A DNA stretch of 30,928 nt, from NCBI GenBank assembly GCA_964384675.1, contig CAYLNK010000040.1:1-30928 (forward strand), written 5' to 3'. Under the pieces are notes generated by a model. The model did not search any database and had not been told where the DNA came from. It saw nothing but the letters and a program-made list of their open reading frames with translations. This stretch comes from CAYLNK01 sp964384675 (GTDB lineage: Bacteria > Acidobacteriota > Thermoanaerobaculia > UBA5066). Below, piece after piece: positions 1 through 6,662 of the stretch. The first letter of the stretch is position 1; each line of letters opens with the position of its first letter. Position numbers and translations under genes: made by a program.

Positions 1-524
1 GGCGGCGGCGGCGTGGTGCGCGCGAGCACCTGGACGTCGTCCACGTAGAGCGAGCCCTGATTGCCGCCGGATCCGTCCTGGATCCAGATGCCCGACAGGA
101 CGCCGGAGGGAACGCCGAGGCTCGCGAACGGGACCGTCGCCTTGACCCACTGGTTGGCGGGGATCCGGCCGCCCGCGAGGAACTGGGTCAACGGCGCGTC
201 GCCCGCCAGCTGGTTCGCGACGATCGCCGCGATCCGCACGTTCTGGCCGCCGGACGCCCCGCCGTTGACCCAGAGCTCGAGCGACTGGTACGTCGCGAGG
301 TCGATCCCGGCGTCGCGCTGCAGATAGAGGCCGGTCCAGCCGTCGGGCTCGAACGAGATGGCTCGCGTCCCCGAATGGACGACGGCGGTCTGCGAGAGGC
401 TGTGTGTGCCCCAGCTCCAGTCGGCGAAGCCGCTCCGGAGCTGGTCGTCGTAGACGGGCAGGGGCTGGGCGACGGCGAGTCGCGCCGCCGACACGAGGAG
501 AAGGGCGAGGAGCGGTCGTCTCAT
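1..524 (-). CDS. Secreted protein with N-terminal carbohydrate-binding-like module (partial, runs off left edge)
   Basis: The reading frame opens with ATG at 524 on the minus strand, preceded by a strong GGGAGG ribosome site, and stays open to base 1, so the C-terminal part is missing. The first ~19 residues (MRRPLLALLLVSAARLAVAQ) form a signal peptide. About 140 residues of a beta-sandwich-like module follow, with the segments LRSGFADWSWG, HSGTRAISFEPDGW, LELWVNGG and GSLYVDDVQVL. This pattern is common at the N-terminus or between domains of secreted glycan-active or cell-surface proteins. It ends in a threonine/proline linker (RTTPPP) exactly at the window edge, so a second domain probably lies beyond. 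Ligand binding is inferred from the fold-like pattern. The function of the whole protein cannot be told from this fragment. Confidence 0.75.
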   Translation of the reverse strand, partial: MRRPLLALLLVSAARLAVAQPLPVYDDQLRSGFADWSWGTHSLSQTAVVHSGTRAISFEPDGWTGLYLQRDAGIDLATYQSLELWVNGGASGGQNVRIAAIVANQLAGDAPLTQFLAGGRIPANQWVKATVPFASLGVPSGVLSGIWIQDGSGGNQGSLYVDDVQVLARTTPPP

Positions 525-592
525 CAGGGCCTCCCTTTTGTAAGGGAGTGTCGGCCCCCCTCGCTCCTGTCCGGGGTCGAGGCGGAGGCGAG

Positions 593-621
593 CCGGGGTC
601 GAGCGCGCGGCTCGACCCCGG
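593..621 (-). terminator. Strong GC hairpin between the protease gene and the secreted-protein gene
   Basis: A perfect 11-bp inverted repeat (CCGGGGTCGAG and CTCGACCCCGG) with a 7-base loop lies 35 bp past the stop of the aspartyl-protease gene and ~70 bp before the next minus-strand start. No T-run follows on either strand, so it may stop polymerase only partly, work with Rho, or protect an mRNA end. Further partial copies of the arms lie at 571-582 and 634-642. Confidence 0.45.
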
Positions 622-655
622 AAGAGGCGCCGGCTCGACCCGAGGCTCGAGGCCG

Positions 656-2515
656 TCAGTAGAAGTCGCGGAGCACGAGCTTGCGGAGCGTCCCGTCCGC
701 GAGCGTCAGCGACACCTCGGTACCGGCCGTCGCGTCGGCCCAGGAGGCCATCGTCTTCCAGTAGTCGGCGCCGGCTGGCTTGCCGTCGAGGGCCGCGACG
801 CGCTCGCCCGCTTTCCAGCCCGCCGCGGCGGCCGGGCTTCCGGGTGCGACGAAGGCCACGGTGAGGGAGCCGTCCGCCCACTGGAGGCCCAGCCCGCACC
901 GGTCCTTCGGGAGCGGCGCGGCCAGGTGCGGCCCCGGCTCGAGCCAGAGCACGCCGTGCGGATAGTCGAAGAGGACGCGGAAACGCGAGAGCAGGCCGGC
1001 TCCGAGGTTCCCGGCCTGGCGCTTCGTGTCGAACGCGCCGCCGACGTCCACGGTCGGGAACGCCGCCGGCACGTCGCGCAGCTCGTACCCCGCGATCGTC
1101 ACCGTGCGGAGCGTCGCGGTCTTCATCGTCGTCGCGCCGCCGACGCCGCCGCCCCGCGCCTCCGAGACGGGGCGTCCGGTGAGGAACCCCCGCTCCTCCG
1201 CGTAGTGGCGAAACACCGAGAGCGCGCCGCCCTGCCCCGTGTCCAGCCCCACGACGACCGGTGCGCCTCCCTCGATGGAGAGGCGCACGTTCTTGTGCCC
1301 GTCGTCCTCGGGGAGCAGCTCCAGCTTCCGGCCCGGTCCCTCGTAGCGGAACGGCCCCGGATCGAGGAACCGGATCCGTGAGGCGGGGTAGTCGAGGTCG
1401 ACCACCAGCGCGTGGAAGACCTCCTTGCCGAGGATGACGGGCAATGGCCGCCCCAGGCGCTTGCCGACGTCCGACATGTCGAGGACCGCGGCCGAGAGCG
1501 GACCGATCTCGATCCCCGCGAGGGTCACCGTGACGCCCGACGCGAAGGAGGCGCCGACGCTTCCGCCGGTGCCCCGCGCCTCCACGTCGCCCTCGGCACG
1601 GAGGCCGAGCTTCGCCGCCAGCGCCCGGTCGACGACCGTCATTCCGGCGCCGGAATCGAGGACGACGTCGGTGGCGACGCCGTTCACCTCGCCGCGCAGG
1701 AAGACGTAGCGCCTCTGGTGGAGCTCGACGGGCGCCCATTCGGTCGACGTGCGGCCCGCCGGAAGGCGAATGAGGCGGGGTGCCGCCGTGGGACGGGCGA
1801 AGAGCGAGTCGGAGAGGCCGGTGTTGGTCTCGATGCGGCGCCACGTGACGGTCTGCTTCTGGCGCGCGTTCTCACCCTCGGTCTCCTGCCGGAACGCGGT
1901 GCGCAGCCCGTTCACCGTCCGGAAGTCCGACACCTTCGTGACGAGCGCGCGCCCGTCGGTCACGGTGCGCGTGAAGAGCGACTCGCCGGTCGCCGGGTCG
2001 ACGAGGAGCTCGTACCGGTCGCCGCCGGTGTAGGCGAAGCGGACGACGGTCCAGTCCCGTCCCTCGCGCGTCTCGCGGCCCGCCACGCTCACCACGGCCC
2101 CCTCGCCCCGCAGGTGGCGGTTGAAGGTGCGGTCCAGGGAGCGGCGCTCCTGCGCGGCCTTCTCCTGGCCCATCTCCTCGATCTGTCCGCTCGCGTTCCG
2201 CTCCCAGCCGGTTTCCCCGGACAGGGCCTCGACGCTCTTCACGACCTTCAGGTCCACCTCGGTGAGCTGGCGTCCGTCGCGCCGGGCGCGAACGGTGAGC
2301 GGCCCCTCGAGGCCGGCCACGCGGATCGTCCCTTCCAGGGTGAGATCGCGGACGTCGTCCAGCGCCTTCCAGCCGCCGAGCCACGCGACGTGCTTCTCGA
2401 TGAGCGTGGCGGCGTCGGCGGGGACGTCGCCCGCCGTCGCGGGGAAGGCGAGGGCGGATGCGGCCGCCAGGTACGCGGCGGCGAGGAGACGGGTGCGGCG
2501 TCGGGGCGTGGTCAT
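656..2515 (-). CDS. Exported retropepsin-like aspartyl protease with PDZ domain
   Basis: Encodes 619 residues from ATG at 2515, with GGAGG 8-9 bases upstream. The open frame extends further upstream, but that part lies inside the trmB-like gene and has no family-like sequence. Residues 1-29 are a signal peptide. Residues ~35-250 resemble the LolA-like fold of outer-membrane lipoprotein-sorting proteins. Two aspartyl-protease half-sites follow: VVLDSGAG with Asp287, and VGLDTGQG with Asp425. Two such lobes in one chain could form a complete active site. Residues ~540-619 are a PDZ-like domain (GSPAAAAGWKAGERV). The protein is probably periplasmic or at the envelope; its substrate is unknown. 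Its start overlaps the regulator's stop by 4 bp (ATGA), so the two are probably translationally coupled. Confidence 0.85.
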   Translation of the reverse strand: MTTPRRRTRLLAAAYLAAASALAFPATAGDVPADAATLIEKHVAWLGGWKALDDVRDLTLEGTIRVAGLEGPLTVRARRDGRQLTEVDLKVVKSVEALSGETGWERNASGQIEEMGQEKAAQERRSLDRTFNRHLRGEGAVVSVAGRETREGRDWTVVRFAYTGGDRYELLVDPATGESLFTRTVTDGRALVTKVSDFRTVNGLRTAFRQETEGENARQKQTVTWRRIETNTGLSDSLFARPTAAPRLIRLPAGRTSTEWAPVELHQRRYVFLRGEVNGVATDVVLDSGAGMTVVDRALAAKLGLRAEGDVEARGTGGSVGASFASGVTVTLAGIEIGPLSAAVLDMSDVGKRLGRPLPVILGKEVFHALVVDLDYPASRIRFLDPGPFRYEGPGRKLELLPEDDGHKNVRLSIEGGAPVVVGLDTGQGGALSVFRHYAEERGFLTGRPVSEARGGGVGGATTMKTATLRTVTIAGYELRDVPAAFPTVDVGGAFDTKRQAGNLGAGLLSRFRVLFDYPHGVLWLEPGPHLAAPLPKDRCGLGLQWADGSLTVAFVAPGSPAAAAGWKAGERVAALDGKPAGADYWKTMASWADATAGTEVSLTLADGTLRKLVLRDFY

Positions 2516-3384
2516 CGGGAGCCTCCATGCTCGGGATCGGGTGGCAGGGGGGTGAGCGCGATCCGCTGGTGCAGCCGGTGCAGGCCGCGCGGCCGGCTCG
2601 TCAGGATGGTGATGCCGTCGAGGGAGCGCGCCGCGCCGCGCCTCATCCGCGCGGTCGCGAGGAGCTCCATGGCGACGTGGTTGTGCTGGAGGCACGACAG
2701 GAAGGTGCTTCGGCTCCAGACGGCCTGGTGGACGTGACCCAGCCCGACGTCGAGGAGAGCCAGGAGGTGCTCGTCGGCGTCGACGACGAGGGAGAGCTGC
2801 TGGCCGGGCCAGAGGGCGAGCGTGCGGGGCGGGTCCCCGTCCGGCACCGTCTCGACGCCGGGCAGCTCGCGCGGGGCGTACGTCTTCACCACGACACGGG
2901 CGCCGCGCCCCGCCGCCGACGTGAAGGCGTCGGCGAGGGACTCCAGGGGCGCCGGGAAGACGTCGGCGAGGACGATCTCCCGCGCCCGCCCCAGCATCGC
3001 GCGCGCCCGCTCGAGCACCTGGTCCGGCGTCGTCAGCGTGTAGACGCGGTCGTCGGCCAGGTCCGCGCTCCGCGCCGAGAGCGCGGCGCGCGCCGCCTCC
3101 CGCTTCTTCCGGGCGCGGTGCTCGAGCCCCGCCAGGAGCTCGTCGGGGGGCACCGCGCGGATCAGCCGGTTCCCTCCCTCGTCCACCTGGACCGCTCCCT
3201 GCTGCACGAGGGACGCCACCGCCTTGTACGTGTTCGCGGTCGGCTTCCCGATGGCGTGGCTGATCCGGTATCCGGTCGCGGGCTCGCTCGTCACCAGGAA
3301 CCCGTACACGAGCGCCTCGATCTCCGTGAAGCCGAGGTCCCGGAGAGGACCGAGGAGCGCGTCGTCGATGTTAGTAGTAGCCAT
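2512..3384 (-). CDS. TrmB-family transcriptional regulator
   Basis: Encodes 290 residues. Residues ~10-80 form a TrmB-type winged helix: LRDLGFTEIEALVYGFLV, then GYRISHAIGKPTANTYKAVASL and QQGAVQVDEG. A basic linker helix (HRARKKREAARAAL) leads to a C-terminal domain with the alternating strand/helix pattern of the phospholipase-D-like effector domain (VLERARAMLGRAREIVLADVFP). Family members respond to sugars or other small molecules; the ligand here is unknown. The gene is first in a two-gene unit with the exported aspartyl protease (4-bp overlap), so the protease is the likeliest regulated partner. A palindrome covers the start codon and may be its own operator. The ATG at 3384 has no clear ribosome site. 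Confidence 0.85.
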   Translation of the reverse strand: MATTNIDDALLGPLRDLGFTEIEALVYGFLVTSEPATGYRISHAIGKPTANTYKAVASLVQQGAVQVDEGGNRLIRAVPPDELLAGLEHRARKKREAARAALSARSADLADDRVYTLTTPDQVLERARAMLGRAREIVLADVFPAPLESLADAFTSAAGRGARVVVKTYAPRELPGVETVPDGDPPRTLALWPGQQLSLVVDADEHLLALLDVGLGHVHQAVWSRSTFLSCLQHNHVAMELLATARMRRGAARSLDGITILTSRPRGLHRLHQRIALTPLPPDPEHGGSR

Positions 3385-3395
3385 CGCAACTACTA
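3372..3395. promoter_or_regulatory. AT-rich palindrome over the TrmB start codon (candidate operator)
   Basis: TAGTAGT at 3372-3378 is mirrored by ACTACTA at 3389-3395 with a 10-base spacer, and the regulator's ATG (3382-3384) sits at the centre. The arms stand out in very GC-rich surroundings. Archaeal TrmB-like proteins bind short TACT/AGTA-type palindromes, so autoregulation is plausible, but this is inference. Codon repeats (ACT ACT) contribute to one arm. Confidence 0.4.
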
Positions 3396-3458
3396 TGATT
3401 CCGGAAAGGGGGCCACGGTGTCAATACCCTCCGGGCGCGCTCCCCGTAAGATCGGGGA

Positions 3459-3689
3459 ATGCCGAAGAGCCTCGTCTGGAAGCTGCGCAAGGGAACCGCC
3501 GGCTCGCCGTTCAAGTACGCCGCTCTCTGCAAGGAGCAATCCCGTCACCTCTTCTTCGACTCGGGGGAGCAGCTGTACGGGTTCCTCATCGTGAAGCAGA
3601 AGATCTCGGAGACGGAGTACCAGCGGGTGATGTCCGAGCTGGAGAGCGAAGCGACCGGGTTCAAGTCCGAGCTGACGGTCCCGGGGTAA
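3459..3689 (+). CDS. Small conserved-looking protein of unknown function
   Basis: Encodes 76 residues from ATG at 3459 with a weak GGGGA ahead. The composition is protein-like, unlike the Arg/Ala/Gly-rich false frames around it: it has aromatic residues, a Lys/Arg-rich N-terminus (MPKSLVWKLRKG), a central FDSGEQLYGFLIVKQK and a Glu-rich helix (SETEYQRVMSELESEATGF). There is no signal peptide or membrane segment, so it is probably cytosolic. I recognise no family. Its TAA stop lies 2 bases before the next gene's ATG, so the two are very probably co-transcribed and may work together. It is divergent from the trmB-like gene across a 74-bp gap. Confidence 0.7.
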   Translation: MPKSLVWKLRKGTAGSPFKYAALCKEQSRHLFFDSGEQLYGFLIVKQKISETEYQRVMSELESEATGFKSELTVPG

Positions 3690-3691
3690 CG

Positions 3692-4267
3692 ATGCCCGCG
3701 GAGCGGCTGAACGACACGGCAGCCGTCAAGGGGACGATGCTCCGGGCGCACCTGTCGTGGGCGGCGGAGCACCTCGGGGACCTGAAGACCGCGCTCGTCC
3801 CGCGCCTCTCGCCTTCGGCGGCGACTCTCGTGACGCAGCACGTCCTGGCCACGGACTGGGTCCTCTTCCGCACGCTCGTCGAGATCGATCGCGCGGTGGC
3901 GGAGGCCTCCGGCGGCTCGCCCGAGACCACGTTCGACGCGCTCGGCCGCGAGTCGGCGCGCGTCAACCTCGCGGGGGCGTACCGGGCCTACGTCTCGTCC
4001 GAGCCGCATCGCTTCTTCGAGAAGAGCTCGCTTCTCCACGATCGCTTCCAGAACTTCGGGCACTGTCTCTACGAGCGGACGGGGGAGAGGTCGGGGCGGA
4101 TGACGATGACGGAGTACCCGGTTCACTCCCCGGTCTTCTGCGCGACGGGGCGCGGCTACTACGCCGAGGCGCTGGCGCTGATGCACGCGCCGGGTCCGAT
4201 CGAGGTCAGCGAGTCGAGCTGCCTGTGCGGCGGGGGCGCCGCCTGCGTCTTCGAGCTCTCCTGGTAG
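3692..4267 (+). CDS. DUF2378/V4R-like protein with C-terminal cysteines
   Basis: Encodes 191 residues; the ATG at 3692 follows the previous stop by 2 bases. The open frame extends far upstream, but only this start fits the neighbour. The sequence is largely helical at first (MLRAHLSWAAEHLGDLKTALVPRLSP), with a middle part (FDALGRESARVNL, FFEKSSLLHDRFQNFGHCLYE) resembling the DUF2378 family (TIGR02265) that is expanded in myxobacteria. It ends with ESSCLCGGGAACVFELSW, which resembles the cysteine-bearing tail of V4R and heme-NO-binding-like sensor domains. A sensory or ligand-binding role is inferred. No enzyme motif is visible. The gene converges on sthA with a 7-base gap. Confidence 0.7.
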   Translation: MPAERLNDTAAVKGTMLRAHLSWAAEHLGDLKTALVPRLSPSAATLVTQHVLATDWVLFRTLVEIDRAVAEASGGSPETTFDALGRESARVNLAGAYRAYVSSEPHRFFEKSSLLHDRFQNFGHCLYERTGERSGRMTMTEYPVHSPVFCATGRGYYAEALALMHAPGPIEVSESSCLCGGGAACVFELSW

Positions 4268-4279
4268 CGGCCCGCTACC
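4263..4279. terminator. Short symmetrical hairpin spanning both stop codons of a convergent pair
   Basis: GGTAGCG (4263-4269), GCC loop, CGCTACC (4273-4279) form a perfect 7-bp stem. The plus-strand TAG stop lies in the left arm and the minus-strand sthA stop in the right arm. No T-run is present, so termination activity is uncertain. Confidence 0.3.
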
Positions 4280-5687
4280 GCGCCAGCTTGTTGGCCGCGT
4301 CCAGCGCGGCCACCTTGTAGCACTCCGCCAGCGTCGGGTAGTTGAAGATCGTGTCGATGAAGTAGTCGAGGCCGCCGCCGAACGCCAGCACGGCCTGGCC
4401 GATGTGGATCAGCTCGGTGGCGCCGGTGCCGATGGCGTGGACGCCCAGCAGCTGCCCGTCGGCGCGATGGAACAGCATCTTGAAGAAGCCGCTCTCGTCC
4501 CCCAGGATCTGCCCCCGCGCGATCTCCCGGTACCGCGCGACGCCGGTCTCGTACGGGATCTTGCGGTCGGTCAGGTCCTTCTCGGTGGCCCCCACGATCG
4601 AGATCTCGGGGATGGCGTAGATCCCCACGGGGTAGTGCGCCGCCATCCGGCCCGCCGGGTGCCCGAAGGCGTGGCAGGCGGCGAGGCGCCCCTGCTCCGC
4701 GGACGTCGCGGCGAGGCTCGGGTACCCGATGACGTCTCCGGCCGCGAAGATGTGCGGCACCGGCGTGCGCAGCTCCCCGTCCACGGCGATCCGCCCGCGG
4801 TCGTCGGCCGAGAGTCCCGCCGCCGCGAGGTCGAGCGCGTCGGTGGCGCCGATCCGTCCGACCGAGAAGAGCACCAGGTCCGAGACGATCCGCTTGCCCG
4901 ACTCCAGGAGGAGGACCGCCTTCCTCTGCGCCCCGGGCGCGTCGGACACCTCGATCCGCTCGACCGCCTCGCCCATCCGGAAGACGACGTTCCGGTTCCG
5001 CATCTGGTGGAGCAGCTCGTCCACGATCTCACCGTCCAGGAACTCCAGCGGCCGGACGCGCTTCTCGACCAGCGTGACGTTGACGCCGAGCGCGGCGAAC
5101 ATCGAGGCGTACTCGATGCCGATCACGCCGGCCCCCACGACCGCCAGGCTCTTCGGGATCTGCTTCAGGGTCAGGACGCCGTCGCTCGTGATCACCGTCT
5201 CGCCGTCCTCCGGGACGCCGGGCGGCGGCGCCGGGTTCGTGCCGACGGCGATCAGGATCTTCTCGGCGAGGACCGTCGTCTCGCGGCCTCCGTCGGTGAC
5301 CACCACCGTGCTCGGGCCGGTGAAGCGGGCCTGGCCGCGCAGCAGCCGCACGTCGTTCCGGATCAGCTGGTCCTCGAGGACCTGCGCCTCGATCTCGACG
5401 ACCTCCTCCACCCGGGAGAGGAGCAGCTCGGCGGTGGGCCGGCTTTCCTGGCGGAAGCTCCGGCGGCGCTCGAACCGGCTGGAGGCCGCGCGGGTTCCGT
5501 AGAAGAGGACGGCCTCCCGGAAGGTCTTGCTCGGGATCGTGCCGGTGCGCAGGCAGACGCCCCCGATGGAGCGGCCCTTCTCGACGATGGCGGCCTTCTT
5601 GCCGAGCTTGGCGGCCTGGATCACGGCGCGCTGCCCCGCGGGACCGCTGCCGATGGCGAGGAAGTCGACGTTCAGGGTCTCGCTCAT
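4275..5687 (-). CDS. sthA: Soluble pyridine nucleotide transhydrogenase
   Basis: Encodes 470 residues, close to the usual ~465. The enzyme moves hydride between NADPH and NAD+ (or the reverse) in the cytosol using FAD. The N-terminal FAD site reads IGSGPAGQRAVIQAAKLG (from residue 12). The second dinucleotide site reads VVGAGVIGIEYASMF. The key evidence is around residues 43-54, GGVCLRTGTIPSK: the first redox cysteine is kept (Cys45) but the second is threonine (Thr50). This separates transhydrogenases from dihydrolipoamide dehydrogenase, which has CxxxxC. The C-terminus has FNYPTLAECYKVAAL instead of the His-containing motif of disulfide reductases. I chose ATG at 5687; an AT-rich TAAGCT box lies 8 bases upstream and there is no clear ribosome site. 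Confidence 0.92.
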   Translation of the reverse strand: MSETLNVDFLAIGSGPAGQRAVIQAAKLGKKAAIVEKGRSIGGVCLRTGTIPSKTFREAVLFYGTRAASSRFERRRSFRQESRPTAELLLSRVEEVVEIEAQVLEDQLIRNDVRLLRGQARFTGPSTVVVTDGGRETTVLAEKILIAVGTNPAPPPGVPEDGETVITSDGVLTLKQIPKSLAVVGAGVIGIEYASMFAALGVNVTLVEKRVRPLEFLDGEIVDELLHQMRNRNVVFRMGEAVERIEVSDAPGAQRKAVLLLESGKRIVSDLVLFSVGRIGATDALDLAAAGLSADDRGRIAVDGELRTPVPHIFAAGDVIGYPSLAATSAEQGRLAACHAFGHPAGRMAAHYPVGIYAIPEISIVGATEKDLTDRKIPYETGVARYREIARGQILGDESGFFKMLFHRADGQLLGVHAIGTGATELIHIGQAVLAFGGGLDYFIDTIFNYPTLAECYKVAALDAANKLAR

Positions 5688-5744
5688 GTCCCGCGAGCTT
5701 AGCGCGCGCGGGTTGGGCCACAATCCGGCCCGAGGAGGATCCCG

Positions 5745-6662
5745 ATGCGCTCCATTGCCCTCGCGGCCGCGCTGGCCACCCTGACCTCGACGACGGCCCT
5801 CGCCCAGCAGGACTACGAGAAGGTCGAGGTGAAGTCCGAGAAGCTGGCCGACGGCGTCTACATGCTCACCGGCGCCGGCGGGAACATCGGCGTCTTCACG
5901 GGGCCCGACGGCGTCTTCCTGATCGACGACCAGTTCGCCCCGCTCGCGCCGAAGATCCGGGCCGCTGTGGCGATGCTGTCGGGCAAGCCGATCCGGTTCG
6001 TGGTCAACACGCACTGGCACGGCGATCACACCGGCGGCAACCAGCAGCTCGGCGAGACGGGCTCGCTGATCGTGGCGCACGAGAACGTGCGGACGAGGAT
6101 GAGCGCCGAGCAGTTCAACGCCATGTTCAAGATCACGACGCCGCCCTCGCCCGCGGCGGCGCTGCCCGTGATCACCTTCACCGACTCGGTGGCGTTCGAC
6201 CTGAACGGCGACACGATGCGCGTCTTCCACGTGGCGCCCGCGCACACCGACGGCGACTCGATCGTCCACTTCGTCAAGGCGAACGTGATCCACATGGGCG
6301 ACTGCTTCTTCAACGGCCGCTACCCGTTCGTCGACGTGTCGAGCGGAGGCACCGTCGACGGCGTCCTTTCGGCGGTGGACCAGGTGCTCGCGCTCGCCGA
6401 CGAGAAGACCAGGATCATCCCGGGCCACGGACCCGTCGCCACGAAGGCCGACCTGAAGGCGTTCCGCGACATGATCGCCGGCTCGCGCGACGCGATCGCG
6501 CCGCTCGTGAAGGCGAAGAAGACGGCGGCCGAGGTCGTGGCGGCGAAGCCGACCGCGAAGTGGGACGAGACGTTCGGCAGCGGCTTCATCAAGCCGGGGC
6601 CGTGGGTCGAGCTCGTCTACACCGACCTCGCGAAGAAGGCGGCCGAGCCCCGCAAGAAGTGA
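5745..6662 (+). CDS. Exported metallo-beta-lactamase-fold hydrolase
   Basis: Encodes 305 residues with a textbook AGGAGG 6 bases before ATG at 5745. Residues 1-20 are a signal peptide ending ALAQQ, so the protein is periplasmic or extracellular. The zinc site is the canonical HxHxDH: NTHWHGDHTGG with His90, His92, Asp94 and His95. Further conserved positions are APAHTDGDS, the metal-bridging region HMGDCFF and IPGHGP. Such proteins range from beta-lactamase-like enzymes to thioesterases and glyoxalases; the substrate cannot be told from sequence. It heads a plus-strand run. The next gene starts inside its stop codon (GTGA overlap), so it is made together with the membrane-anchored propeller protein. 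Confidence 0.9.
   Translation: MRSIALAAALATLTSTTALAQQDYEKVEVKSEKLADGVYMLTGAGGNIGVFTGPDGVFLIDDQFAPLAPKIRAAVAMLSGKPIRFVVNTHWHGDHTGGNQQLGETGSLIVAHENVRTRMSAEQFNAMFKITTPPSPAAALPVITFTDSVAFDLNGDTMRVFHVAPAHTDGDSIVHFVKANVIHMGDCFFNGRYPFVDVSSGGTVDGVLSAVDQVLALADEKTRIIPGHGPVATKADLKAFRDMIAGSRDAIAPLVKAKKTAAEVVAAKPTAKWDETFGSGFIKPGPWVELVYTDLAKKAAEPRKK

Noticed and set aside
404..2737. Long plus-strand frames (325 and 441 codons) opposite the aspartyl protease gene
   Set aside because: They are Arg/Gly/Ala-rich, lack ribosome sites and motifs, and mirror a well-supported minus-strand gene; typical shadows in GC-rich DNA.
4275..5687. Dihydrolipoamide dehydrogenase
   Set aside because: The second redox cysteine is threonine and the C-terminal catalytic histidine motif is replaced by FNYPTLAE.
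5688..6428. N-terminal extension of the transhydrogenase frame
   Set aside because: It would run antisense through the MBL hydrolase gene and has no family-like residues; the FAD motif begins normally after ATG 5687.
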